Source of the DNA: Cordylochernes scorpioides
Taxonomy: Eukaryota > Arthropoda > Arachnida > Pseudoscorpiones > Chernetidae
DNA length: 64,000 nucleotides
Assembly (NCBI GenBank): GCA_030710605.1
Contig: CP092886.1
Coordinates: forward strand, 47,779,794 to 47,843,793
Direction of reading: 5' to 3'
This document shows, in pieces, positions 9,486 through 21,690 of the stretch (positions within the stretch are counted from its first letter, which is position 1; each line of letters opens with the position of its first letter). The notes beneath the pieces were generated by a model. It was not told the DNA's origin. It made no database searches and saw only the letters and a program-made list of their open reading frames with translations. A program made the translations under genes and the position numbers.

Positions 9486-9877
9486 CTTGTCTTTGTCTTT
9501 TTGTATTTGTATTTCTTATATTATTGCATGCTCTATTATAGATTATTCTATAATCCAAATTGTGCTTTATCACTTAAATAGTACTGTTATCAAATGTGTA
9601 AACAAGATAGCAGATAATAAAAAAATAGTTTTCTAAGACAACCTAAAATATTGTGCTTAGAATTAGAAGTGGAAAAACCCTCTTTTTTTTTTTTTCAAAA
9701 TTCAACTTGTATACCACTGTTTTGGGGCTATGGCTTTATCAGTATAATGGCATCTTCAATTTCATTGTATCCTACATGAAGAGTTATGGCAGTGCTCAAA
9801 TCTTCCAAAAAGGTGTTAAAGCTGGTAAAGATTTTCAGGAGGTATTAGCATAAATATTTGAGTTACATATATTGTGG
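9486..9877. other. Non-coding, internal direct repeat
   Basis: No gene. 9570-9695 repeats 9004-9130 (CTTAAATAGTACTGTTAT, GACAACCTAAAATATT, AGAAGTGGAAAAACCCTC), so part of the preceding unit is tandemly duplicated. The small frame at 9653-9853 shows nothing protein-like. Confidence 0.6.
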
Positions 9878-9990
9878 TTTAATTGAAAAGGCATATATTG
9901 GATCAAAATATTATTTATTTTACCAATATTTCAGTTGTCTGAACGCCAACCGTTATCAAGGTGTTATAACATTTTAAAGTGTGTCAACAA
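9878..9990. repeat. Half of a foldback MITE (single arm)
   Basis: It matches one arm of the foldback element at 31917-32285: AATTGAAAAGGCATA, ACCAATATTTCAGTTG, GAACGCCAACC, GGTGTTATAAC. No opposite arm follows. 9991-10516 beyond it is AT-rich with nothing recognisable. Confidence 0.65.
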
Positions 9991-10516
9991 CAAAACTCAG
10001 CGTCACATAATGTCAACAGCATTTAGGTTTTAAAAATATTATGTTATATTCAATGGGGAGAAAAATTTTGAATTATAAGATTTATATTATGGGCAAAATA
10101 TATTTTGTAAAAATTAGGTGTAAATATTTTGAAAATTAACAATAACGCGTATTATATATTTAAAATTATTTGTACTATGTGTAAAAAGATTTTTCGTATA
10201 AAAATAATATATATTGTTGTGTATTGTATATTATATTGTAAATAATAAATCATAAATTACATGTTTTAATATTCCATTTTTGATTTTCAATGTAGCCATC
10301 ATTGATCGAGGAGGTACAGCTAGCACCATGCTCAATGTGTACATGGTTGGCTTTTCTTGATTGATCAAATGGATTACCAATATTAAGCTTCTATTTATTC
10401 TAAAATATGGCACTTTCCCATCTAAAAAGCTCATTCAAGATGCTCATTGCATGTCTTTTCAATCATTTTTACTGCCTAATCCTTTCTTGAGTAGTTATTT
10501 TTCCCTTTTATATATA

Positions 10517-11953
10517 CAGTAAACCCCCGCTAATATGAACCCTGGATATAGCGAACCTTCCCTTATAACGAACCTACGGCGATTCCCGATTCCATTTCAT
10601 TGAAAATACCATCGTTATAACATACTTTGCGATTTTTAAAATAACGAACTACCCCTATAACGAACCTATTTTCGGTCCCAAAATGATAAAATCTATTAAA
10701 AATACTATGCTTATAACGAACTTAAAATTGTGATTTAAAAAAAAAATTAAAACAAAATTTTGAGCATGTTTCAGCTCGCGGATCGCGATTTAAAAAAAAA
10801 AAAAATTGCGGCATTGTTTGTTTTCATTTCCATTCATTTTTGCTGTATGTTGTATAAATTTTTACACATTATACTTTTATTTAATATAATATCTTTGCAT
10901 TCGACAATTTTGAAATAAAAGAAAAATACAAATGGCTTCCAAAATAAAGAAAAGAAACAAAGAGTGCGTTCTAAAAAAAAAAAAAACAGTGGCAGCATGC
11001 CTTTTAGAAGCGTTCTATATCAAGTTTAACCTAGGCTAAAAAATAATTCCAAATAATTTTAAAGCCAGAAATGGTTTGAATAACAGGTTAAAAACAAAAT
11101 TTAATATACACTTCAGAAGAATATGTAGAAATTGGAATTGGAAGAAGAAGAAAAAAAAAAACAGTTCCCCCAAGTTACCCGGTCTCATGGGCCACAAACA
11201 AACTGACTTATAAATTCTCAAAAACTACCGCTACAGTTCTATTTTTTAGAATAGAATTCTTGTTAGGTATATGACTCATTCAGGGTTCGCGGATATTCTC
11301 CCTGGCCATCCGTTTTACCACCGATTTTGTGTTTGCAAATTGGCGTTTTTTATTCGCAACTTTACCGATCGCGCTATCGTATCAACATGTTTCGAGTCTG
11401 ATTTTTCTGAATTGGATACTTTTGATTCATCCTCAATTGATTCAGAATACACAGAGCTTTATTCCTTTGATTGAAATAACCATTATTTAAGACAATTCTG
11501 ATTTTCAAATTTCACTTTTCACTTTCAAACAACAAGGCATTAGAGGCATTTTTTCAAATAAATATAGTATTATATTATTTGAGAAAGATGTTATATAATA
11601 CTCTTACACCTTTTAAATATATAATTAATAATGTTTTGCGTAGGGGATTTGGCTTAATTTTTAAATAATACATTGGTTTATATATAAACATGTATGCTAA
11701 TGATAAGAACCTATTATCAAATGACTTCTTTTGATATTCAGCATTACTGTAAAGAAATAGGTCAATTTAGGGAATTAAAACAAAGTGACCATTAAGTGGC
11801 TGCCTTTTCCTGTTTGTATGGCTGTTTTTTAATTATACGATCTAAAATTTTAGAAAAGTTTAAAAAATAGCCAAACCGTGGCAATAGTGAACCATGGCTA
11901 TAGTGAACCAAAAGCTCTGTCCTATTGGGGTTCACTATAGAGGGGTTTTACTG
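10517..11953 (+). mobile_element. Pogo/Tigger deletion derivative P1
   Basis: TA-flanked ends: left CAGTAAACCCCCGCTAATAT, and right, reverse-complemented, CAGTAAAACCCCTCTATAGT. Inside, subterminal repeats (ATAACGAAC near the left, ATAGTGAACC near the right) are typical of binding sites in this family. An ATG context at about 10932 (ATGGCTTCCAAAATAAAGAA, MASKIKK) resembles a Tigger transposase start and is shared by P2-P4. An acidic short frame (SDFSELDTFDSSSID, near 11400-11450) resembles a C-terminal tail. The catalytic core is absent, so the element is non-autonomous. Confidence 0.82.
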
Positions 11954-11997
11954 TATATTGAATATAAGACCGATTAAAAAAAAAAAATTGGCTGAAG

Positions 11998-12209
11998 TAC
12001 ACTCATTGACAAAACTTAAGGAAGTTTTACTTTTTAGCATAATCTGGATTCATATAAACCCTGAAAGATTTTGATATACAATGACTTTAATTGAAGACAC
12101 AGGATAATCAAATGTAAACAAAATTGCCTCTGTCATCTTCAAAAAAAAAAAAAAGATGACCGGTGACATCAAATATTTTCCACTTCCTTAAGTTTTGTCC
12201 ATAAGTGTA
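11998..12209. mobile_element. Mariner-type MITE
   Basis: Ends TACACTCATTGACAAAACTT and, reverse-complemented from the right, TACACTTATGGACAAAACTT continue into AAGGAAGT on both sides, giving inverted repeats of about 28 bp. TA lies at both tips. The 212-bp length and lack of ORF make it non-autonomous. Confidence 0.78.
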
Positions 12210-12635
12210 TATTTTTCAGGCATTCTTTTTTTTTTTTTAATTGGAATTTGAAACTTTGTTGGTGCGATATTCATTTCTGTGGACAGTAAAAATATTCGCC
12301 GTATATTCAACGTTAGGCCCACTCACAGTAAAAAAGTGAATTCCTTTTTTTAAACAACCTAACCTGACCTAACCCAACCTATAAACTAACCTAATTTAAC
12401 ATATCTGAACCTAACATATTGATATACTCAGCGGCATGTTGCTACAAGTCATCCACAGAAATGAGTATCTCACCATCTTGTTTCTTCTTTTTTTAAGGAA
12501 CACTCAATGTTTTTGTAAACTTTTTGATGGATGTCAAGTTTGTTGGTGAGATACTCATATCTCCAGACCATTAAAATTGTATTATTCCGCATTTTAGGCC
12601 CATTCGCAGTAAACAAAAGCAATTCCTTTTTTTAA

Positions 12636-15148
12636 CACTTCGAGGACGCAGCCTAAGCAGACCTCATGGTCCACCAGGACGCAGTAAAAAAGACACTTTT
12701 ATGAAAAATAAAATTTAATATATTTATTTTAGTAATATATGCCAAATTTATAAGCCAATATATATAGGGTTTAAAATTATTTTTAATGCTATATAAAATG
12801 AATTTTGATAAAGAAATAAAAATAATAAAAAATTAAAATTATAAAAAAAAAAAAAAAAACTAAATTCACTCCAACACATAGACAAATGTTATATATACAA
12901 AAAACATGCTGAAAATTAGTAAGAACTATTTATAAAGGCCATTTCTAAGAGCCAATTAGAGCCAATACTTCTCCTTGATGTGAAAAGCCTCAAAACAATC
13001 ATTTATACACAGAGGAACAAGGCAGGTCTTGCACATATAAGCAGTGTCCTTCCTTATTCTTTTTCCAGTGGCACTTTTTCCTTTTTCAGCACAGACTTTG
13101 CATTTTCGTTGGATATTTACATTTGGCTTGTTTTCTTCTTTTATTCTTGTAATGAAGTGTCTCTCCAAAAGTCTGGCTTTTGAGCTTGAACTACCAAGTT
13201 GTTGATCTGTGATCTCAACTCCGGCTTCTTCAACCAATTTTTCCATAATGACAAGATGGTAGTCTCGGAGTGACAGTTTGGATGTTGGATTTAATTTATT
13301 ATAAATTATATGAGAATTGACTATTGTCAGGCCAAAGATGTGAAAGAAAAGCCTTTTCCACCATTTCATAGTTCTCCGCTGAAAAGAGTAGTAAGAGAGG
13401 AGCTGGTCACTTCTGTCAACACCAGCCTTGTGCTTGTTGTAGTCCAATACTGCAGCTGGTTTCATGGTGAGAGGTTGGTCAGATTTCCTGGCTTTCTTGG
13501 TTACAGGTATCATGGCATGATCATGTGCTGTGGAGACCATGAAAACGTCCCTAGTATCATGCCATTTGAATGCCAAAAGAGGACCTTTCATTCTGTAAAT
13601 TACCTCTCCTTTTTTCATTTTTTTGGAAAATGCATTTTTTGGCAAGCCTCTTCTATTTTTTTTATTGTTCCCACAGATTGGGTATTGTTTCTCCAGAGAA
13701 ATTGAAAAAGTGTGGTAGAGGAGAACCATCTGTCAAAGTATATAACATGTCCTCTAATGAAGTATGGAGCCGCTATCCTTTCCACCAGTTTTAAGGTCGA
13801 ATTGTAGTCTGCACCTTGACCAGGCTGCTTCCCTGTGTACACTTCTATGTTGCAGGCATATCCTGAACTTGATTCACAAAGTTCAAATATCTTTATCCCA
13901 TATTTGTGTGGCTTTCCTTTGATATATATTCTGAACCGTATTCTTCCTCTAAAAGGACATATCGCTTTGTCAATAGTCAAAGGTTGGCAGGGATAGTAAT
14001 ATGTTTGAATTTGTGGACCAGAGGATCAAGGAATGTCCTAATTTTATGGAGAGGATCATGGCCTGGTTGACCAAAAGCCACATAGGAAGCGTTGTCATTT
14101 AGGTGAAGCATGGAGAGAATGGCTTCAAACCGTGGTCTGATCATCCCCACATCTCTGCAGTAAGTTGTCCTAAGTTCACTGCGGGTTGACCAATAATCTT
14201 TCAATCTGGTCTTTACAACAAGGCTCATGTGAATTATTATAGCCATAAATATCTTGAGCTCAGACACAGAAACAGCTTTCCACATTTCTAAATGACTCCT
14301 AGGATTCAAAGGACCATTTTTTCTTTCTCTGTCTATGGTTGCCCTAGCATAGCGGTTAGTCTCAAGTTTCAGATTACCAAAAAAATCCTCATCAATAAAT
14401 TTTTTGAATATCTGGTAAGGAGAGTTGGGTTCTGGAAATAACTCGGCCCTTGGTCCAGGTTGGGCAGTAAACAGAGGTCTGGGTATCGTGGATGTAGTAG
14501 TTTCAATCCAGTCATCACTTACCAGAGGAGACCTTGTTGTTGCAGGAGCCTCTTCATCTCTTGGTCCCTCAAAATATATTTCTGTTGAATCCGAATCAAT
14601 ATCTTCATCAGAGTTAGCATGGAGTGTGAAATCTGGATCCTCAAAAGAATCATCTAATTCTGATCCAGAATCAAAAATATGGGGGTCATAAATCTCCCAC
14701 TCTGGAGATGGGCAAAAGGAGATAACTTTGGATGTACTGGGCTGATCAGGATTCATTTTTATCCAAAAATGTCTATTGAAAATATTAGAAACTTCAAATA
14801 AAAATATTAAGCAAAAAAAAAAAATCGTGACAAGAAGAAGCGCGCAAAGTACAATTGGCAAATGACGGCAGATTAAAAATAGGTCAGTAGAGGTTGGGAG
14901 GGGAGGAAACTCGAGGAAGCGCGCACTCAAAACTCAATTTAATTGGTCAGCCATCCACCCTGTCACGTGGCAAAGTGGTGAACGACCTTGAGGCATGTTT
15001 AAACTTGCAGGAGGGCAAGTGGCCACGGGACGTAGCGCGCGCTATGATTTTATACCGATTTTTAAGAAAGTAGGACGTTAATATACGTCCTGCGGGCACT
15101 GTGCCATTTTCGCGAGGACGTTAATTGACGTCCTGCGTCCTCGAAGTG
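12636..15148 (-). mobile_element. piggyBac-type transposon PB1, complete ends
   Basis: TTAA is duplicated at 12632-12635 and 15149-15152, and both ends start with the same 16 bp, CACTTCGAGGACGCAG. The right end has an additional internal GGACGT repeat pattern. The host array elsewhere (12345-12355, 15440-15450) shows the unoccupied TTTAAACAACC junction, proving insertion. The 2513-bp body holds one transposase gene on the minus strand. Confidence 0.95.
12956..14756 (-). pseudogene. piggyBac transposase, two frameshifts
   Basis: The frame starts at ATG 14756 (MNPDQPSTS); the upstream extension to 14930 is non-coding. An acidic N-terminus (SGSELDDSFEDPDF) is followed by the DDD_Tnp_1 fold: first Asp in LTIDKAICPFRGR, second in VIYFDRWFSS, third in DYNKHKAGVDRSDQ. 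The C-terminus has the cysteine-rich zinc module CKVCAEKGK through CKTCLVPLC and ends at 12956. One-base losses near 13995 and in an A-run near 13650 break the gene into three frames. All three catalytic aspartates survive. By family knowledge it cuts and pastes at TTAA. Confidence 0.92.
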
Positions 15149-15600
15149 TTAAACAACCTAACCTGACCTAACCCAAACTAAACTAACTTAATTTAACCTA
15201 ATATAACCTAACCTAGCGTATTGATATACTCAGCCGTATGTTGCCACCAGTCATCCACAGAAATGAGTATCTCACCATCTTGTTTCTCTTTTTTTTTTAA
15301 GGATACTCAATGTTTTTTAGCTTTTGATGGATGTCAATTTTGTTGGTTAGATACTCATATATATCTGCAGACCATGTAAATATGTCGGCAAATGTATTAT
15401 TCCTTATTAGGCTCACTCACAGTAAACAAAAGCAATCCCATTCTTTAAACAACCTAACCTGACCTAACCCAAACTAAACTAACATAATTTAACCTAACGT
15501 ATTGATATACTCGGCGGCATGTTGCTACCAGTCATCCTCAGAAATGAGTATCTCACTCAACGGTTTTGTAAATCTTTTGATGGATGCCAAGTTGTACCTG

Positions 15601-16928
15601 ACTTCTGATTAGATGTCTTTGCACCATACATTGTCACTTATTTATTAATGTTTATCACTGCAAATCTCGTCAAATATTGATCTCTGAAAGTGTCAAACCA
15701 ACCTGTGAACTGGCTTCAAAGTTTATAATTTTGATCTTTAATGGAATTAAAGTGGTATTTTCTCTAAATTACTGGCCACTTATGTCAATATTTATAAGGC
15801 AATGGCTTTATTAAATTAAAAAATATATTATTCTACAAAATTGGAGCAATAACACAAGTAATTTTTTACAAAGCCATTAAATTGATTAATTTAATAAATT
15901 ATTTTTGGCACAACTTTTTTTGATTGGTAGTCTGTGGTAAATTGTATAATTTGGCTGAATCATATTACTTCCTACCTTTTCATAAAGCGTCTATTATTTC
16001 TTTCTTCGCCTGTAACTTGAAGCTAAAAAAAGTTAAAATTACATACACCAAAAAAATAAAAAAAAGGAAGATTGTTTTTTAAAATGTAAATTATTAGGCT
16101 AACACTGTGGTTTACGAAGCGAACAGAAGTAACCAAAAGTTCATCTCTAAACGTGTGTTTACAAAAGGCGATCAAAACTAAATTTGTTTGGTCAAATTTG
16201 ATTAAATATTGGGAGCGCAAATATGATTTTTTTTTTCAATTTATTTTCAATTCTCACACAATAATTCAGAGAAGGAATTGAGTTAAATATATACACACGG
16301 TTATTTAATAACCCTTTCATAGATCAATGAATTGTTTACGACTTATTTTAGTGTTACACAGTGTGTCTTATATTCTATCGTAATACAGCTAAGAATGAAT
16401 AACGTGAAAGAATTTAAGCATTTTGGAGTTTAAAAAATCTTATAAAAATTATCCTACAAATTATATATATATAATTGCAATAAAGAATTACAATATCGGC
16501 GCGCGGCGCGAAAATAAAATTGTTCTGTTCTTCAGTTCAAAAAAACTTTCCTCAAAGGACAAGGATATCAAAATAAAAATGCCTATAATAAATCATTTTG
16601 AAAAACTTCTGGTAAGTTTATTATTATTTGAATATGTTTATATATTAAAAAACAATCTGTTGATTTGGGTTTTTCTAATCGAAAAAAAAAGTTAACTTTA
16701 TAGTTTTAAAGAATTATTTTTAACAATAAAATATTTTGTGAGAATATGAAAAAATATATTTTAGTAATTTTTCTATTTAAATTTTTTTAATGTTAAAATA
16801 TTTGTATTACTATTATATTTCTGACAAAATATTCAGTAAAATATTCCAAAATTCCAAATTGAATTTTATGCTTATATGTAATATGTCATCAAACGATAAT
16901 TCATTGAACATGATGATGATGAGCACAG
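15601..16928. other. AT-rich non-coding
   Basis: No gene, repeat family or TIR pair recognised. There are several short frames with amino-acid composition dictated by A/T richness. A GGCGCGCGGCGCG-like CpG patch (16499-16510) is isolated. The region probably lies in an intron or is intergenic upstream of the candidate exons. Confidence 0.5.
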
Positions 16929-17002
16929 AATGCAGCCCACACTACGCTAGTCCAGACGATCCAGGCCATTGGAGAAGACCTGGCTACAGCCTGATCCTTC
17001 AA
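16929..17002 (+). other. Candidate exon E1
   Basis: This GC-rich island in ~22% GC surroundings has an AG acceptor (GAGCACAG or AATGCAG) and a strong donor CAA/GTAAGT at 17003. The nonamer ACTACGCTA is shared with candidate exon B. One frame (HTTLVQTIQAIGEDLATA) resembles exon B (TTLKQSIDSAEQQGS) but stops before the donor. Another frame (PHYASPDDPGHWRRPGYS) stays open from an upstream ATG at 16889. I do not recognise either protein. Confidence 0.4.
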
Positions 17003-17674
17003 GTAAGTATATTACATCTACAATTATTATATAATCATTTATTTATGTTTTCAAAGAGTGTAATTGAAAATATCTACATTTTCAATAATCATCAATATAC
17101 ATATTTAGGACAAATAATAGTTTAAATTTAATAAAAATATTTCATATTAAAAAATGTATTTTATGAAAATATATCTGAATTTTGATGCCATCTGTAATGA
17201 AAATTCGAAACTATTATAGACGCATATGATTCTTTTAAAATTAAACAATTTCTACAGTTTCGAATCTCTGTATTTGAATGAAATGGTAGTTTAAACTATT
17301 GTAAATCATTTGCCTGTGCTCAATATTATACTTGTATTTTAAAAATAAAAAATGATTTGGGTAATATAGGCATTTGAACTTTGTAAAAAATATTGAATTA
17401 TTGTTGGGAACTTCAATATTTTATTCCAATAAACACGTTCTGTTGTGAAGTGGATTTGAGTGATGGAACTTATCATCCAGCTCTAACTCCGCCATCTTTA
17501 TCTTCTTCACAATACATTGAAGTAGCTCTAGTGTACAATATAAACTTATATTAAATTCTTGATCTTCTAATATAGAACAATAAAAGGCTATTCTACGTCC
17601 AATTTATAAATAAATTAAGATTTATAATTTAATATCAAGCATGACATATGGCTGGGGAAGAGGGCGCTTGACAG

Positions 17675-17737
17675 GTGAGGTTAGGGCTATCGATTGACTC
17701 CGCGGAGTAGCTAGAAGTCATACTTGTAAAGCGCAAG
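17675..17737 (+). other. Candidate exon A
   Basis: GC-rich island with GACAG acceptor and AAG/GTAAGT donor at 17738. It carries ATCGATTGACTCCGCGGAG, a 19-nt block identical to candidate exon B although the surroundings have diverged. In the frame of B it reads LSIDSAE and then a stop, so it would be a terminal or poison exon, or non-coding. Confidence 0.4.
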
Positions 17738-18356
17738 GTAAGTCTTTTCATTAGTAATATATATATGTATATATAATAATATATGTCTTTTAGAACATTT
17801 TTCTTCAAAGCCTAGCAATAACAGAGTTAGAGAATTTGACAAATATACATATTATTTTTTAAATATAGAGTAAGAGCACAATTCCACAGTTAAATCTTTA
17901 TTTAAAAGGCCTATATACCTATAATAAATTTCATTCAATATATTCTCGTTAAAATTCGTTTGTTAAAGTTTGATCATATGCCAAATGTTTATAATAAAAG
18001 TCTATATAATTCTCGAAAAGAACCAATATTTGAATAAAACTCATTTAATGAGAATTCAGTGATATATCCTCCTATATTAACTGTGCTGATAAAGATATTT
18101 GAATGATGAAAGCTGTATCAATCCTTCTCAAACTCCCGCCATCTTCATTTCTAGTTCCCTATATTTTTTTTCCATATATTTTACATTTTATACTAATTTT
18201 TCTCGTTTTATCTGCAAAGTACAGCATAGATAAAATAATAAGGTGATTTATTTAATATAGATTCATATAAATATATGGCGATTTGAGTTCACTGCCGACA
18301 GGTGGTAGGAGGTGCCACAGGTAACTACGCTAAAGCAATCGATTGACTCCGCGGAG

Positions 18357-18638
18357 TGTTGGGAATCTTTTATGGTTCAGACAATGAAACAACAAATAAC
18401 AAGTTTACTTACAGCTGAAGTGGTTTTAAAGAATTAGGCGATTTTACCTTTTATGAAAGTATTTTAAATTTATTATTTTCAAAGAGAGTTAGAAAAGAAC
18501 ATTTAACAATTTACATTACAATTACTAATTTTGTAAACAAAACCAACACTCCTTTGTTCTAGTTTTTATATTACAGTGTTGTCAGTCTAAAAGTATTTCA
18601 AGATCATTGATTTACTATTCTTCTTTTTTTTTCCAACA
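18357..18638 (-). repeat. Copia 3' LTR
   Basis: 282 bp. On the element's strand it follows a purine tract (AAGAGGGAA, plus-strand 18639-18648). It differs from the other LTR at one G/A position and in a T-run near its edge. Confidence 0.95.
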
Positions 18639-18648
18639 TTCCCTCTTA
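18639..18648 (-). promoter_or_regulatory. Copia polypurine tract
   Basis: AAGAGGGAA on the minus strand lies directly before the 3' LTR, the usual plus-strand primer site. Confidence 0.75.
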
Positions 18649-18696
18649 AATCAGTGATCTTATCACATTCAACAGTTTCTTCACTTGACTTATGTT

Positions 18697-19055
18697 TTAA
18701 ATGGTTGTCATAAGAAGGGATTTGAATTTGTCAAACTTTGGTCTGGCTAGAGGTTTTGTTAGGATGTCTGCAATTTGGTGTTCTGTTGGACAATATATCA
18801 GGTTAAACTTTTGAGCTTGATCTTTCACAAAATGATATTTGACATCAATATGTTTAGTTTTAGTGGTGAATTGGCCTGATTTTATAATTTTTATAGTGCT
18901 TTGGTTATCAACATAGAGATTTATATCAAAATTATCTGGAATTAATTCTTCTAATAGGGATCTTATGTATGACACTTCTTTGAATGCATCTGCTGCAGCA
19001 ATGAACTCTGCTTCAGTGCTGGAAAGGGCAATTACAGGTTGCTTTCTGGAGCACG
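18697..19055 (-). pseudogene. Copia RNase H remainder
   Basis: After the shift near 19110 the frame continues through SSTEAEFIAAADAFKEVSYI to LYVDNQSTIKII and HIDVKYHFVKD, ending in ADILTKPLA and a stop. This is the normal copia C-terminus. Confidence 0.9.
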
Positions 19056-19082
19056 AACTTATAGGACCTCCACAAAAGTAAA

Positions 19083-21275
19083 CTACATATCCTGTGGTAC
19101 TTTTTCTAGTTTAATATCTCCAGCAAAGTCAGAATCACAATACACATTTAATTCAAATGGCATCTCTCCATCATATGATATGCCTAAATTGGTGGTGTGA
19201 TTTAAATATCTTAGGGTTCTTTTGATGTTTATAATATCTTGAGTTGTAGGATCATGCATTGACCTGCTTTCAAAATTTGTTTCAAAGGTCATGTCTGGTC
19301 TAGTTTTGTTTGTCAAATATAAAAGGCTTCCAATTGCTTGTCTGTAGGGAAATTTGTTATCATTTGATATTTCTAAGTTTTTGTCTAATTCTTTTGCTAC
19401 ATCTGTAATGGGAGTGGGTACTGGTTTTGAGTTTTGCATATTATATCTTTCAAGAACTGATTTTGCATAATTTTCTTGTGAAAGTAAAATTTTATTTTTT
19501 TCCTCAAAACACAAATTTATTCGCAAAAAAGTTCTTGGATCATTGTTTATTTTAACTTCAAACTCTTGGGATAGTTTTTCTAAAATATTATTTAATTCTT
19601 CTTCATTATCTCCCATTAAGATACCATCATCTACATATATTGCAAGGTACATATTTCCTTTGTTGGTTTTAAAAAGACATGGCTCTGATTTTAGTTGTAT
19701 GAAATCTTGGGATTTGAGAAAGGTTTTTAATCTTTCATTCCATTTTAATGGGGCTTGCTTTAAACTATACAATGCCTTTCTTAACCTACATATATTCCCT
19801 TTATAACCTTCTGGCAATTGAACATATATTTCTTCATCCAAAAACCCATATAGAAAAGCTGTTTTTATGTCAAATGTTTTAAAAACAAACCTTCTCTTAG
19901 CCATTAGAGCAAAGTATATCCTTAAAGAGACAGTGCTTATAACTGGACTGAATGTCTCATCATAATCAATGCCTGCTTCTTGTTCAAAGCCTCTTACAAC
20001 TAGTCTTGCTTTGTAGCGACCATCTTCTTTCACTTTAAAGAGCCATTTAGAGGTCAGAATCTTCTTGTTTGACGCTTCATTTTCTTTTACTATTTCCCAA
20101 ACTTCATTTTTGGCAAGAGACTCTTTTTCTTCTTTTATTGCCTTTTTCCATTTTTCTTGATTTGGACCAGATATAGCTTCAGAGTAAGTTAGAAGAGCTG
20201 ATTCTGTTGTTCCATCCTGCTCTAAATAGAAGTCTTCATATCTTGATGGTGTTTGTAAACTACTTCTTGGTCTAAGATTATATTTTGAAGTATTTGGTTT
20301 TGTAGGGATATCTTCTTTGTCTTCAGAGACTTCTGGTAGACTTGGTTCTTCATTTAATTCTAGTTGATCTTCAGATTCTTCTTCTGGTTCGACAATAGGT
20401 ATATTTTCTTCTTTATTTATACATCCTTTATCTAAAAAAATCACATCTCTAGCTGCAAAGATTCGTTTGCTTTGTTCATCCCAAAGGCGATAACCATTTG
20501 GTGCATAACCTATAAAGGTATATTTTTTACTTCTGTCTTCCAATTTCTTTATGTGTTTTAGGGTTTTGACATAAGCTTCACAACCAAAAAGTTGTAAGTT
20601 TGACAAATTTGGTCTTTTGTTGAACCAAAGTTTTGCAGGGGTTTTCTCTAATTCTTGAGTAGGGCTTCGGTTCAGCAAATAGGCTGAAACCCTTACAGCT
20701 TCTCCCCACATGTATTTTTCTACACCAGAATCAATCAAAAGAGCTCTAGTTTTCTCCATCAGGGTTCTATTTAATCTTTCGGCTTTGCCGTTTAGCTGAG
20801 GTGAGTGAGGTATGGTGAGATCCATAATGATTCCTTTAGCTTTGCACCAGGATTTTATATCTTCATTTACATATTCTCCGCCATTGTCACATTTTATTTT
20901 TGAAACTTTTAGATTCATTTGGTTTTCTGCTTCTGTAATAAATTCTTTTAGATATCCTTTTACTTCATATTTATTTTGTAACAAATACACATGACAAAAA
21001 TGTGTGTAGTCATCAAGAAATGTTAGAAAATAGTTTTTGTTGTCATGGGTAGTGGGATCTAAAGGTCCACATACATCTGTATGGATTATTTCTAAAGGCC
21101 TTTTTGATTTTGTTCTAATGGAATTGAATGGCTTTCTTACCTGTTTAGCTTTAATGCATGTTTCACAAATTTCATCTTGACTTATTTTTTCTATGTTTAT
21201 TCCATTTACCATAGATTTTAATTGTTTTAAGCTTGAAAAACTTATGTGACCCATTTTTCTGTGCCATTTTAGCAT
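19083..21275 (-). pseudogene. Copia integrase and reverse transcriptase
   Basis: 730 open codons. The N-terminal HHCC zinc module (HRKMGH then CETCIKAKQ) is followed by the integrase core with D in IIHTDVCGPL, D in IKCDNGGEY and E in NGKAERLNRT. After an acidic linker comes the copia RT: KTFDIKTAFLYGFL, LYSLKQAPLKW and catalytic YVDD at 19637-19626. The RNase H start (VYCDSDFAGD) is present before a one-base loss ends the frame at 19083. Catalytic residues are intact. Confidence 0.95.
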
Positions 21276-21295
21276 TTCTTCATTTTGGGTAGCTG

Positions 21296-21690
21296 TTAGG
21301 TGAGATTCTTCAATTTCGTGGGGTTTTCTGTTTCTATATTTATTGTATAGAGTCCATTTTCCTGTTTTTCTCCTTCTAAAACTTTTTTTCCATTTTTTAC
21401 GACAAATACCTTTTCATCTTCAAAGACGACTTTGCCTTTATTTCTGGTAATGGCACTTACCGATAATAAATTATTTGTCAAGTTTGGTACAAACATCACC
21501 TCCTTGAGACCACATTTTTTCCCTTGAATTTTTCCGACTGATTTTGCTATTAGAGTTTCTTCCTTTTTTTGCTATTGATATTTTTGAGTTGCAATCTACT
21601 TCATATCTAGTAAAAACTTTTTACTATTTATCATATGGCTTGTTGAGCCACTGTCTACCATAAATTCTAGCAATTCCTCATTTTTACATT
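21296..21690 (-). pseudogene. Copia protease region
   Basis: DSGSTSHMI, the aspartic protease active site, is read at 21655-21629. LTNNLLSVSAITRNKGK, the typical downstream protease segment, is in another frame near 21480-21430. At least two single-base shifts in T/A runs (near 21560-21600) separate them. Confidence 0.85.

Larger units (their letters stand above)
12258..15600. repeat. Three-unit ~282-bp tandem array, telomere-like motifs
   Basis: Units begin at 12258, 12540 and 15340 with GTTGGT and contain AACAACCTAACCTGACCTAA, ATTGATATACTC, CATCCACAGAAATGAGTATC and TTTTGATGGATG in the same order. The third is shortened. The second is split by the piggyBac at 12636-15148. The CCTAA/CCTGA-rich part resembles degenerate (TTAGG)n read on the other strand. 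No ORF. Confidence 0.85.

Noticed and set aside
12336..12420. True telomere or chromosome end
   Set aside because: Motifs are degenerate, embedded in a 282-bp unit, and flanked on both sides by ordinary sequence.
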